DNA of 20,331 nt from NCBI GenBank assembly GCA_009784745.1, contig WQXR01000008.1:1-20331 (forward strand), read 5' to 3'. The notes beneath the pieces are model-generated. The model was given only the letters and a program-made list of their open reading frames with translations. It had not been told where the DNA came from and ran no database searches. The position numbers and the translations under genes are program-made. The DNA comes from Methanomassiliicoccaceae archaeon. GTDB lineage: Archaea > Thermoplasmatota > Thermoplasmata > Methanomassiliicoccales > Methanomethylophilaceae. Of the stretch, positions 1 through 6,309 are shown piece by piece. Position 1 is the first letter of the stretch, and every line of letters begins with the position of its first letter.

Positions 1-69
1 CGCTCCGAACGATATCTGAAGGGCCCTCGCACCGATGATCCTGGCCTTCTCAAACCTGGTATATTTCAT
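1..69 (-). CDS. rpoK: DNA-directed RNA polymerase subunit K (Rpo6), N-terminal part only
   Basis: The first 23 codons of a minus-strand gene are visible before the window edge. They contain KYTRFEKARIIGARALQIS, the conserved core of archaeal RpoK (equivalent of eukaryotic RPB6 and bacterial omega), a small subunit that helps assemble and stabilise the RNA polymerase core. The start is the ATG at 69-67. It has a Shine-Dalgarno-like GGTGA four bases upstream (74-78 on the opposite strand) and a TATA-like CTTTATAAG at about 110-118, giving a predicted leader of about 18 bases. The start lies directly at the family core, with no N-terminal extension. The remainder of the gene lies outside the window. 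The identification is by motif recognition. Confidence 0.85.
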   Translation of the reverse strand, partial: MKYTRFEKARIIGARALQISFGA

Positions 70-109
70 AAATTCACCATACGGGAGTTGTCTGATATTA
101 GGCTCCCCC

Positions 110-118
110 TTATAAAGA
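110..118 (-). promoter_or_regulatory. TATA box of rpoK
   Basis: On the minus strand the sequence reads CTTTATAAG, about 43 bases before the rpoK ATG. Initiation about 26 bases downstream of its centre would give a leader of about 18 bases that includes the GGTGA motif. Confidence 0.5.
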
Positions 119-185
119 TTTTGCAACATTTACGTCCGTGCTGTAATTATTACCATATTTTAGGCGCATACGCGGAACGACGCGG

Positions 186-193
186 TTTTATAT
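186..193 (+). promoter_or_regulatory. TATA box of the DUF2240 gene (leaderless start)
   Basis: TTTTATAT is centred about 24-25 bases before the ATG at 214, and no Shine-Dalgarno motif lies between. This is the spacing expected if transcription starts at or next to the start codon. Confidence 0.5.
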
Positions 194-213
194 CTTGTCC
201 ATGATGACAATGC

Positions 214-705
214 ATGGACGACCTCGGGATGATCACGGCCGCATTCTTTCAGGGAAAAGGCAAGAACGTGGTCACGGAAAATGAATTCATCATGGACATT
301 TCCATGAAACTGAGGTGGATGCAGCCCAGTCAGGCGAAGCATCTGCTTCCTCTGTTCCTGAGTTGCGGCCATATGACGATGGATGGTGAATTTCTCAGGC
401 CGGCGTTCGATGTCAACACCGTTGATATTCCGTTCGGGTACAGACCGTCCGCTGACGCAATAGCGAAAAGGATGCAGAACGCATCCGTCGGGAACGCAGC
501 ACCTCCGGCCGATCTGTTGGGCGAATTGTTAGCAACGGCCGAACGCAGCGGGATCAAGAAAAAGGATATTGTCGTTTCCGCGAACGCCGTACAGAAGAAG
601 ATCAACGTTGATATAGAGATCGCTGCGCTCCTGATAATGAGAGAGAACGGCATTGACATTTCCGAATATATCGAAAGATCGTACGGAACGATACTGAACA
701 GATGA
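214..705 (+). CDS. DUF2240 family archaeal protein
   Basis: The 163-residue soluble protein looks like the archaeal DUF2240 family, which has no assigned function. The N-terminal half (about residues 1-80) is a compact, probably helical region with a hydrophobic core. A more variable alanine/glycine linker follows, then a lysine-rich helical C-terminal half (about 100-163, including GIKKKDIVVSANAVQKKINV) that could be a small helix-turn-helix-like unit. I see no catalytic motif, membrane segment or signal peptide. The ATG at 214 sits about 25 bases after a TATA-like TTTTATAT, which suggests a leaderless transcript. It is divergent from rpoK. Its TGA (703-705) abuts the stop of the convergent MBF1 gene with no intergenic base. 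The family call is by general resemblance. Confidence 0.65.
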   Translation: MDDLGMITAAFFQGKGKNVVTENEFIMDISMKLRWMQPSQAKHLLPLFLSCGHMTMDGEFLRPAFDVNTVDIPFGYRPSADAIAKRMQNASVGNAAPPADLLGELLATAERSGIKKKDIVVSANAVQKKINVDIEIAALLIMRENGIDISEYIERSYGTILNR

Positions 706-1203
706 TCATTTCTTTTTGATGAAGTTCTCCAACGTCATCTTTGCGCCGGGTGTCCTGTTGATGCCCGCAACTGCCTGCACGGTCTCCGTCAGTTTGATGT
801 TCAGCGCCTTCTCTATCTTCCTCATCAGTTTTTCATCAGGTACCAGACTGTTGGATTCGACCTTTGCGATAACGCCTTTCTTCTCGCTTATGGATGCAGA
901 GAATTGGTCTATGTCCAATCCTGCCGCGATGCGCGCTTCACGTATCACTTTTCCGTAATCCTCAATTATTTCTGTTGACTGCGTATCGGCGTATATGTCC
1001 TTCGTCTGCATACGTTTCTCACGTTTCTGTAAACGTTCCTCGATCACCGTGGCGCTCGGCGCCGGCACGGATGATACATTCTTTCCCTGAGATCTGTACT
1101 CTTCGCCGAATCTCATACAGTTCTGACATACGTTGAGTTTCGTACCTTCGATGAATGCCGGCCTCGTCGGGCCTGCTTCCTTTCCGCATAGTTCGCAAAG
1201 CAT
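706..1203 (-). CDS. mbf1: Archaeal multiprotein-bridging factor 1 (zinc ribbon + HTH)
   Basis: This protein has the layout of archaeal MBF1 (TIGR00270). An N-terminal zinc ribbon has CELC at residues 3-6 and CQNC at 26-29. A charged linker spans about 40-80, and a cro/C1-type helix-turn-helix lies at about 83-137 (IREARIAAGLDIDQFSASI... LMRKIEKALNIKL). Eukaryotic MBF1 bridges activators and TBP. Archaeal versions associate with ribosomes or act in stress-related regulation, and the role here is unknown. I chose the ATG at 1203 because family members begin M-x-CELCG and an AT-rich box (about 1223-1235) lies about 26 bases upstream. An ATG at 1212 would add three residues. The C-terminus is KKK. 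The gene is convergent with DUF2240 and divergent from PAN. Confidence 0.85.
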   Translation of the reverse strand: MLCELCGKEAGPTRPAFIEGTKLNVCQNCMRFGEEYRSQGKNVSSVPAPSATVIEERLQKREKRMQTKDIYADTQSTEIIEDYGKVIREARIAAGLDIDQFSASISEKKGVIAKVESNSLVPDEKLMRKIEKALNIKLTETVQAVAGINRTPGAKMTLENFIKKK

Positions 1204-1320
1204 TGTTCTCATGATGCGTCACATAATAATTAAACTGCTCGCCGTGATCGCGCGCAACACCTCGCGTATCAACAGAAGGTTAATATGAGAGGCGCATTAA
1301 TGGGATAGCAGTGAGAGGAC

Positions 1321-2532
1321 GTGGAAAGCACACACGATAAGGAACTTATGTCCGAGCTCAGGGATAAGATAATCAGCCTGGAAGAGAAGAACGCCAAACT
1401 CATGGAAGAGATACATTCCATCGAAAGGGAGAAACGTTCCCTCGGCAGCGAAGTATACAACACCAACAAAGAACTCAAACGCCTAAGGACGGAACTGGAT
1501 GCGTTCAGGAGTCCGCCGCTTATCATAGGCACGCTGAGAGATATCCTTCCCAACGACCGTGTTGTCGTCAAAAGTTCCACCGGACCCGATTTTATTGTTT
1601 CGGTGTCAAAATACATTGAGAAGAGTGCTCTGATACCCGGTTCCCGGGTATCGATGAACAAACAGTCGCTGGCTGTGATGGAGATACTGCCTGCTCCGCT
1701 CGATCCCGTTGTGACGGGTGCCGAGATAATAGAAAAACCTGATATCTCGTACGATGACGTCGGCGGACTGAGAACGCAGATGATGGAGCTGCGTGAAGCG
1801 GTCGAGGATCCTCTGCTCCGTCCTGAACTTTACAAGAAAGTGGGAATTGAACCGCCGAAAGGTGTTCTTTTAGTAGGTCCTCCGGGAACGGGAAAGACAC
1901 TTATGGCGAAAGCGGTGGCTAACGCCACAAAGGCGACGTTCATAAGACTGGTCGGTTCAGAACTCGTACAGAAATACATAGGCGAAGGCGCCAGACTGGT
2001 CCGCGAACTGTTCGACCTTGCCAAAGAGAAGGCACCGAGCATCATATTCATAGATGAACTGGATTCAATAGGCGCAAAGAGGCTTGACGGTTCTACATCG
2101 GGCGACAGGGAAGTTCAGAGGACGCTGATGCAGCTTCTTTCCGAACTCGACGGTTTCACTCCCACAGGGAACATAAAGATAATCGGCGCAACGAACCGCC
2201 CGGACATACTCGACGAAGCCCTTTTGAGACCGGGGAGGTTTGACAGGATCATCGATATCGGACTTCCCGACATTGAAGGAAGGAACGAGATATTCAGGAT
2301 ACACACGTCGTACATGAACATCGACGGCCACATCGACATAAGGATGCTGTCGGCCATGACGGAAGGCGCATCCGGCGCAGAGATAAAATCAATATGCACC
2401 GAAGCGGGAATGCTTGCGATACGTGATGGTCGTGATCGCGTAACGACGTCGGACTTCGATAAGGCCAAAGTGAAAGTGATGGAATCCGAGAAGAACAAGA
2501 TCAGCAAACCGCCTGCGCTGATGTTCGCCTGA
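1321..2532 (+). CDS. pan: Proteasome-activating nucleotidase (PAN)
   Basis: PAN is the hexameric AAA+ ATPase that unfolds substrates and feeds them into the archaeal 20S proteasome. The 403-residue protein has the full layout. An N-terminal coiled coil covers about 8-62, an OB domain about 65-122, and the AAA+ module about 140-385. That module carries Walker A GPPGTGKT (186-193), the aromatic pore loop KYIGEG (218-223), Walker B IIFIDEL (241-247), TNRPD (291-295) and RPGRFDR arginine fingers (303-309). The C-terminus is MFA, with Phe where the proteasome-docking HbYX motif usually has Tyr. The GTG start at 1321 has GAGAGG just upstream but at very short spacing. An ATG at 1348, preceded by AAGGAA, would remove nine residues and remains possible. 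The 20S subunits are not in the window. Confidence 0.95.
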   Translation: MESTHDKELMSELRDKIISLEEKNAKLMEEIHSIEREKRSLGSEVYNTNKELKRLRTELDAFRSPPLIIGTLRDILPNDRVVVKSSTGPDFIVSVSKYIEKSALIPGSRVSMNKQSLAVMEILPAPLDPVVTGAEIIEKPDISYDDVGGLRTQMMELREAVEDPLLRPELYKKVGIEPPKGVLLVGPPGTGKTLMAKAVANATKATFIRLVGSELVQKYIGEGARLVRELFDLAKEKAPSIIFIDELDSIGAKRLDGSTSGDREVQRTLMQLLSELDGFTPTGNIKIIGATNRPDILDEALLRPGRFDRIIDIGLPDIEGRNEIFRIHTSYMNIDGHIDIRMLSAMTEGASGAEIKSICTEAGMLAIRDGRDRVTTSDFDKAKVKVMESEKNKISKPPALMFA

Positions 2533-2535
2533 TCT

Positions 2536-2555
2536 CCGTTCACGATGTGTAACGG
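2536..2555. terminator. Hairpin between convergent pan and GPN genes
   Basis: CCGTT-CAC, loop GAT, then GTG-(T)-AACGG forms an eight-pair stem with one bulged T. It lies in the 29-base gap between the two convergent stop codons. No T-run follows on either strand, so it may separate the transcripts only weakly. Confidence 0.3.
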
Positions 2556-2561
2556 CAACGA

Positions 2562-3326
2562 TCAGTTCCTTTCGGCATCCTCTCCGCCGAAGAAACATTG
2601 CTGAGCGGTCGCGTAAAGATCCTCCATTCCGATCGAGTCCTTGGACGATACCGCGGTTATGGATGCAAATACGCCTATGTTCTCCATTGCTTTGAACAGT
2701 TCCATCCCTATCACGGTCTGCGGGTCCGTGTCGTTATCAAGCATATCCCCGTATAATGCGTCCGGATCGGAGAACCATGTCATCAGTCTTTCCAATTCGT
2801 CGGTACTGGGTATGTCCGCTTTCGATAGTATGTTAACGGTCGGCATACGGAGACGGAATTGTACCAAGGATGAGAGCATCATCACCGACACGAATCCGTT
2901 GGATGTTTTGCAAAGCATCGGATCCGCAAGGAACGCCGTCATCGACCTTTCCCGTCCGAGCGCTCCCGTTATGATATCGGATGATCTCCTGAACGCGAAA
3001 AGTTCCAATTGACCGGGTGTGTCGATGAGCACGTATTCCGTTCTGTACGTATCCAGAACATCCGTCAGTTTGTTTATGTTCATCGCCATGAGATCGGCGC
3101 AGACCACCTGTGCCCCGTTCGGTCCCAATGAATATTCATCCATGACGTCCTGCAGGTCTATCCATTCCCGTATATCGATATCAGGGACGTAAGGCAACGT
3201 GTCCGCTCCGGGATCGAGGTTTATTATGATCGAATCGATGCCGGCGGAGTCCAGCCATTCTTTGAACGCACATACCAGCGAACTCTTTCCGCACCCTGCG
3301 GTCCCGACGAAGTAAATGTTCCTCAT
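2562..3326 (-). CDS. GPN-loop GTPase (archaeal XAB1/Gpn family)
   Basis: This is a small dimeric GTPase of the SIMIBI class. Eukaryotic relatives help assemble RNA polymerase II, and the archaeal role is not settled. Visible motifs are P-loop GTAGCGKSS (8-16), N-LDPGAD near 36-42, the family-defining Gly-Pro-Asn insertion (68-70, in SLGPNGA), the G3-like DTPGQ (102-106) and the G4-like SKAD (168-171). The length, 254 residues, is normal. The ATG at 3326 has GAGGTG only one base upstream and a TATA-like CTTATTTTG (about 3348-3356) about 26 bases upstream, so initiation may be leaderless. The gene is convergent with pan and divergent from the DUF998 gene. Confidence 0.92.
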   Translation of the reverse strand: MRNIYFVGTAGCGKSSLVCAFKEWLDSAGIDSIIINLDPGADTLPYVPDIDIREWIDLQDVMDEYSLGPNGAQVVCADLMAMNINKLTDVLDTYRTEYVLIDTPGQLELFAFRRSSDIITGALGRERSMTAFLADPMLCKTSNGFVSVMMLSSLVQFRLRMPTVNILSKADIPSTDELERLMTWFSDPDALYGDMLDNDTDPQTVIGMELFKAMENIGVFASITAVSSKDSIGMEDLYATAQQCFFGGEDAERN

Positions 3327-3410
3327 GCACCTCGGAACAACGTATGCAAAATAAGTCTTTTTCCATGCTTTCAGGTTTCGATATATTCAAAAGGTTCCCG
3401 CGCACGGCGT

Positions 3411-3437
3411 TTCTTTTAATGAAAAGAATTAATATAG
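3411..3437 (+). promoter_or_regulatory. Inverted repeat and TATA box before the DUF998 gene
   Basis: TTCTTTT (3411-3417), spacer AATG, and AAAAGAA (3422-3428) form a perfect 7-bp inverted repeat. It is immediately followed by TTAATATAG (3429-3437), a good TATA candidate that predicts a transcription start near 3459. The repeat occupies the BRE/upstream position, where an activator or repressor could act. It could also be chance in AT-rich DNA. Confidence 0.45.
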
Positions 3438-3463
3438 CGTTCGTCGTAACGTGGCACGATAGG

Positions 3464-3480
3464 GCCTGCGGTTCGCAGGC
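3464..3480 (+). promoter_or_regulatory. GC-rich hairpin in the DUF998 5' leader
   Basis: GCCTGCG, loop GTT, CGCAGGC is a perfect 7-bp stem. It ends two bases before GGGGGA (3482-3487), the probable ribosome binding site of the ATG at 3496. With the predicted start near 3459 it would fold at the very 5' end of the mRNA, where it could stabilise the message or modulate ribosome access. Confidence 0.45.
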
Positions 3481-3495
3481 TGGGGGACAACACAC

Positions 3496-4683
3496 ATGAA
3501 ACTCGCGAAAGAGCGAAATATCCTGATCGGATTGGCCGGGATCTCAGCGGCCGTAATATTCCTGTTCACATGGTTCACAGCGTCTATGTATGATCCGGCC
3601 TGGGTGTTCGGTACGAATTATCTCAGCGACCTCGGCGTTTCTGATTATCAGACGGCCGCAGAACTGTTCAACTTCGGATGCATCATCTCAGGAATATTGT
3701 TCACAGTATTCGGTCTCGGAATATTGATATCACCGAAAAAAGGCCTGGCAGGCATAGATGCCGGATTGTTCGCTGTGTTCGGCGGCATTCTGATCTCGTT
3801 AGTGGGGATCATCACCAAGGACATGGAATGGCACGGTCTGATCGCCATCGGAGGCATAGGCCTCGGACTGGCAAGTCTGGTGTGCCTTGCAGCGAGGGAC
3901 TGGAAGGATCGTTTGAGAATATTGTCAACGATAACCTTGGTCAGCGTTGTCGCCGTTCCGCTTTCGTATATGACATTCATACTCTCGGAAGCGGAGATAG
4001 GCTCGTTCGCAGGGATACCTGCCATTGAGACCATTACCGTTATCGTGATGCTCCTTCTGTTCCTGCTACAGGGAATGAAATACCTGTACAACGGGGCGGA
4101 CGCGATCAATAAGGATGGAAAGAGGATCGCAGAGAAACATGCGGTCGCATTCGGTTTCACCGTTATACTTGCTTCTACCGGTTTCCTGATATTCTGGCTT
4201 TTCGCCATGCTTTCCGACCCGGCGTGGACATTCGGCGAGGATGCGTTGTATATGCTTGGATATTCGGCAGTTCACGAAGCGCACACGTACTTCGTGATCG
4301 CTTGTCTCACAGGTGTTCTGCTGGCGGCGTACGGAGTGGGCGCAAGCATGAAGCGCAGAGGCGTCGCACGTTCCGTTTCCGGCGTTTTCATGATACTCAT
4401 GGGTATAGCGCTTGCGGGTGAGGGCATAGCCTTACTTGCCGGTGCTGACCTTACGGTCGCGGTCGAATATCCGTCGGTCGTCTTCGGTGCTGCCGCACTG
4501 TTCTGCATTACGGTGTCCGACTGGCAGAAAAAGAAGATGGTCACCGGCGCGTTCTATCTGATAATCGTTATGTGCGGTCTGGCCGCCATGGTGCTTTACG
4601 GATACGAGATGGCATCTGCATTGTCGATTCTGATATTCTTTGCGGTGCTTGAGGTAGAAGGCGTAAGATTGATGTTCATGTAG
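3496..4683 (+). CDS. Tandem DUF998-like integral membrane protein
   Basis: This 395-residue, very hydrophobic protein appears to be two DUF998-type halves fused head to tail. The motif DPAWVFGTNYLSDLG begins at residue 33 and recurs as DPAWTFGEDALYMLG at 241. Each copy sits after the first transmembrane helix of its half. I estimate 11-12 transmembrane segments, with a short charged inter-half loop around 198-214 (NGADAINKDGKRIAEK). No transport, catalytic or metal-binding motif is evident, and the family function is unknown. The ATG follows GGGGGA by eight bases. This is the only complete gene here that ends in TAG, and a terminator-like hairpin follows at once. Confidence 0.7.
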   Translation: MKLAKERNILIGLAGISAAVIFLFTWFTASMYDPAWVFGTNYLSDLGVSDYQTAAELFNFGCIISGILFTVFGLGILISPKKGLAGIDAGLFAVFGGILISLVGIITKDMEWHGLIAIGGIGLGLASLVCLAARDWKDRLRILSTITLVSVVAVPLSYMTFILSEAEIGSFAGIPAIETITVIVMLLLFLLQGMKYLYNGADAINKDGKRIAEKHAVAFGFTVILASTGFLIFWLFAMLSDPAWTFGEDALYMLGYSAVHEAHTYFVIACLTGVLLAAYGVGASMKRRGVARSVSGVFMILMGIALAGEGIALLAGADLTVAVEYPSVVFGAAALFCITVSDWQKKKMVTGAFYLIIVMCGLAAMVLYGYEMASALSILIFFAVLEVEGVRLMFM

Positions 4684-4716
4684 AACGGCATCCGCCGTTC
4701 TCTTTTCTTTCCTTTC
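4683..4716 (+). terminator. Terminator-like hairpin after the DUF998 gene
   Basis: GAACGGC (4683-4689), loop ATCC and GCCGTTC (4694-4700) make a perfect 7-bp stem, followed by a T-rich tract (4701-4716, TCTTTTCTTTCCTTTC). It begins at the last base of the TAG stop codon. Archaeal termination depends mainly on T-tracts, so the tail is the stronger signal. Confidence 0.6.
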
Positions 4717-4767
4717 GAAGCACAGCGGATGCTGTCGCATTCCGATAAAGGGAACTGCCGGAAAGGA

Positions 4768-5535
4768 TCAGCGGATGTCTGGCGGAACGACGATCATTTC
4801 CCACATCTTTTCCGTCAGGCACCCATCTTCCGTGTTCTTTTCTATTTCCTTGTACATCGTGTACGGCACTGTGTAACTAAGCAGGTCCCTGGGTATCCTG
4901 TGGCGCTGAGCGAGATCGAAAAAACCTATAACGCCTTTCGGTCTTTCGTTGCCTATCTCCTTGCACGCGAGCGCGATCGTCTGACAGGCGGCCACGAACG
5001 GTGCGACCGCATTTACAATGTCGCCGCGTCTGAAACCTGACAATATCACGAGCGCCGATAATTGATCCGGATCGGCGAACATGAACACGATGTCCGGAGG
5101 GTTGCTCTCTTCGGCCATGCTCAGCGGCCTGAACACAACATATTTCTTAGGTGTTTCGATGTACGGGAACGACGCTCTCCATTCTGCTACGACCTCGGGC
5201 GTTGCGAAGAATCTTTCGCCGTGCCCGAGACTTGTTTTGTACGTCTTCCCCGTCTTTTTCAAAGCCTCATCTCCCGTTGACAAACGGCATTCTATCGGTT
5301 CGTTGTCCTTTGTGAACGTGTCGCCGAAACATATACCGACGCCTCCTCCGACACATCCGTATGTCTTTTTGTCGAACGCCGACACCTTTCCTTCAGAAGA
5401 TGATATAAGTCTTTCCGCTATGCAGCCTCTCTTTCCTTCCTCGAACTGCAAAGCGCCTTCCGGCTTTTCGTCGGTGAACCATATTGCTACCGGTTCGAGA
5501 GAGAAACGAAGTCTTTCCGCTAATTTACTGTACAT
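4768..5535 (-). CDS. DUF169 family protein (COG2043-like)
   Basis: The 255-residue cytoplasmic protein matches the DUF169 family, frequent in methanogens and anaerobes and of unknown function. The N-terminal signature is LSLEPVAIWF (about 12-20), followed by conserved cysteines in RGCIAERL (C38) and GCVGGGVGICFG (C61, C69). The middle part contains YVVFRPL and PDIVFMFADPDQL. The C-terminal part contains CQTIALACKE and a predicted helical end. The cysteines and glycine-rich turn would suit a metal or iron-sulfur ligand set, but that is inference. The ATG at 5535 lies downstream of GGGAGG (about ten bases away) and of an AT-rich box at 5587-5599, giving a leader of about 32 bases. It is convergent with the DUF998 gene. 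Confidence 0.8.
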   Translation of the reverse strand: MYSKLAERLRFSLEPVAIWFTDEKPEGALQFEEGKRGCIAERLISSSEGKVSAFDKKTYGCVGGGVGICFGDTFTKDNEPIECRLSTGDEALKKTGKTYKTSLGHGERFFATPEVVAEWRASFPYIETPKKYVVFRPLSMAEESNPPDIVFMFADPDQLSALVILSGFRRGDIVNAVAPFVAACQTIALACKEIGNERPKGVIGFFDLAQRHRIPRDLLSYTVPYTMYKEIEKNTEDGCLTEKMWEMIVVPPDIR

Positions 5536-5586
5536 TCACACATGCCTCCCGGGTATGAACTCGCTCGTGGGGTATTGCTCCCAACG

Positions 5587-5656
5587 AATATATATTATAC
5601 TGACCGAATTCACACGTCTGGCCATCTTAACGCCGAAGGACATGGAAAGATATATC
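5587..5656. promoter_or_regulatory. Divergent promoter region, DUF169 / DUF3788
   Basis: AATATATATTATA (5587-5599) is positioned to serve the minus-strand DUF169 gene, with a predicted start near 5567. A second box, AAAGATATATC (about 5646-5656), lies about 30 bases before the DUF3788 ATG at 5683 and would give an almost leaderless transcript. Confidence 0.45.
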
Positions 5657-5682
5657 ACGGCAGTGATCGTCATCGGGAGCAT

Positions 5683-6102
5683 ATGTCATTGAGCGCATTC
5701 GACAACAAAGCGGTAACGCCGAACGACGAGATGGTCGCGGAAGCATTGAATGAAAAGAATGTTCTTTGGTGTCGTCTCAAAGAACATATGTCGTTAACGT
5801 ACAAAGGATTGAACGAAGAATGGAAATTCTATTCCAAAGCGGCAGGATGGACGTTGTCCGTGAGAAGCGGAAAGAGAACTCTGTTCTATCTTATTCCGAT
5901 GAACGGTCATTTCAAGATAGGTTTCGTGTTCGGATCGAAAGCGGTCGAAGAAGCGATGAATGCAGGTATTCCTGAGAACATTGTGAGAATAATAACAGAA
6001 GCGACGCAATATGTTGAGGGAAAAAGTTTCATGATGGATGTGAACAACGGTGACGACGTCGGAACGGCCATTGAACTGATAGATATCAAGAACAGGAACT
6101 GA
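5683..6102 (+). CDS. DUF3788 family protein
   Basis: The 139-residue soluble protein resembles DUF3788. The segment from EEWKFYSKAAGWTLSVRSG through KRTLFYLIPMNGHFKIGFV to FGSKAVEEAM is characteristic of this uncharacterised bacterial and archaeal family. Members are small alpha/beta proteins, and some share a fold with DUF1801-like proteins. The reading frame is open from 5542. I placed the start at the ATG at 5683 because MSLSAFDNKAVTPNDEMV fits the family N-terminus and a TATA-like box lies about 30 bases upstream. The longer version would run through promoter-like DNA. No neighbour suggests a function. Confidence 0.75.
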   Translation: MSLSAFDNKAVTPNDEMVAEALNEKNVLWCRLKEHMSLTYKGLNEEWKFYSKAAGWTLSVRSGKRTLFYLIPMNGHFKIGFVFGSKAVEEAMNAGIPENIVRIITEATQYVEGKSFMMDVNNGDDVGTAIELIDIKNRN

Positions 6103-6172
6103 ACGTGTTCTGGATATATGTGTAACGGCGGTCGAACTCATGGTCTCGCACGCACGAACTATCTTCTGTGTT

Positions 6173-6251
6173 ATAGTGACACAATGGTGACAGAATGGTG
6201 ACACGACTCATGCCTTTCTGACTTCCCATGACCCTCTTCTGTTGTCACCAT
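6173..6251. repeat. Three tandem 11-bp units plus one inverted copy
   Basis: Three consecutive 11-bp units (ATAGTGACACA at 6173-6183, ATGGTGACAGA at 6184-6194, ATGGTGACACG at 6195-6205) share the core TGACA. The perfect inverse of ATGGTGACA, TGTCACCAT, occurs at 6243-6251 inside the winged-helix remnant. The roughly one-turn spacing would put all copies on the same DNA face. Confidence 0.6.
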
Positions 6252-6309
6252 GTCTCAGGATATATCCGTTCTCCGCAAGCGACGAAAGATATCTTTTACT
6301 GTCATTCAT
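6208..6309 (-). pseudogene. Winged-helix C-terminal remnant
   Basis: A 33-codon frame reads MNDSKRYLSSLAENGYILRHG followed by DNRRGSWEVRKA. This is the recognition helix and wing pattern found at the extreme C-terminus of AlbA_2/RecG-like or Fic-type regulators (typically a YLxxLxxxGxIxRxGsxrxGxWxV pattern). Everything upstream that such proteins contain is missing, because that DNA is the antiporter gene. Its ATG overlaps the antiporter stop (ATGAATGA), so it could still be translated by coupling as a tiny DNA-binding peptide. I favour a relic left after deletion. The alternative is chance similarity. Confidence 0.4.

Noticed and set aside
5081..5692. Plus-strand frame of about 200 codons opposite the DUF169 gene
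   Set aside because: It is low-complexity shadow sequence, and the minus-strand gene has family motifs, a ribosome binding site and a promoter.
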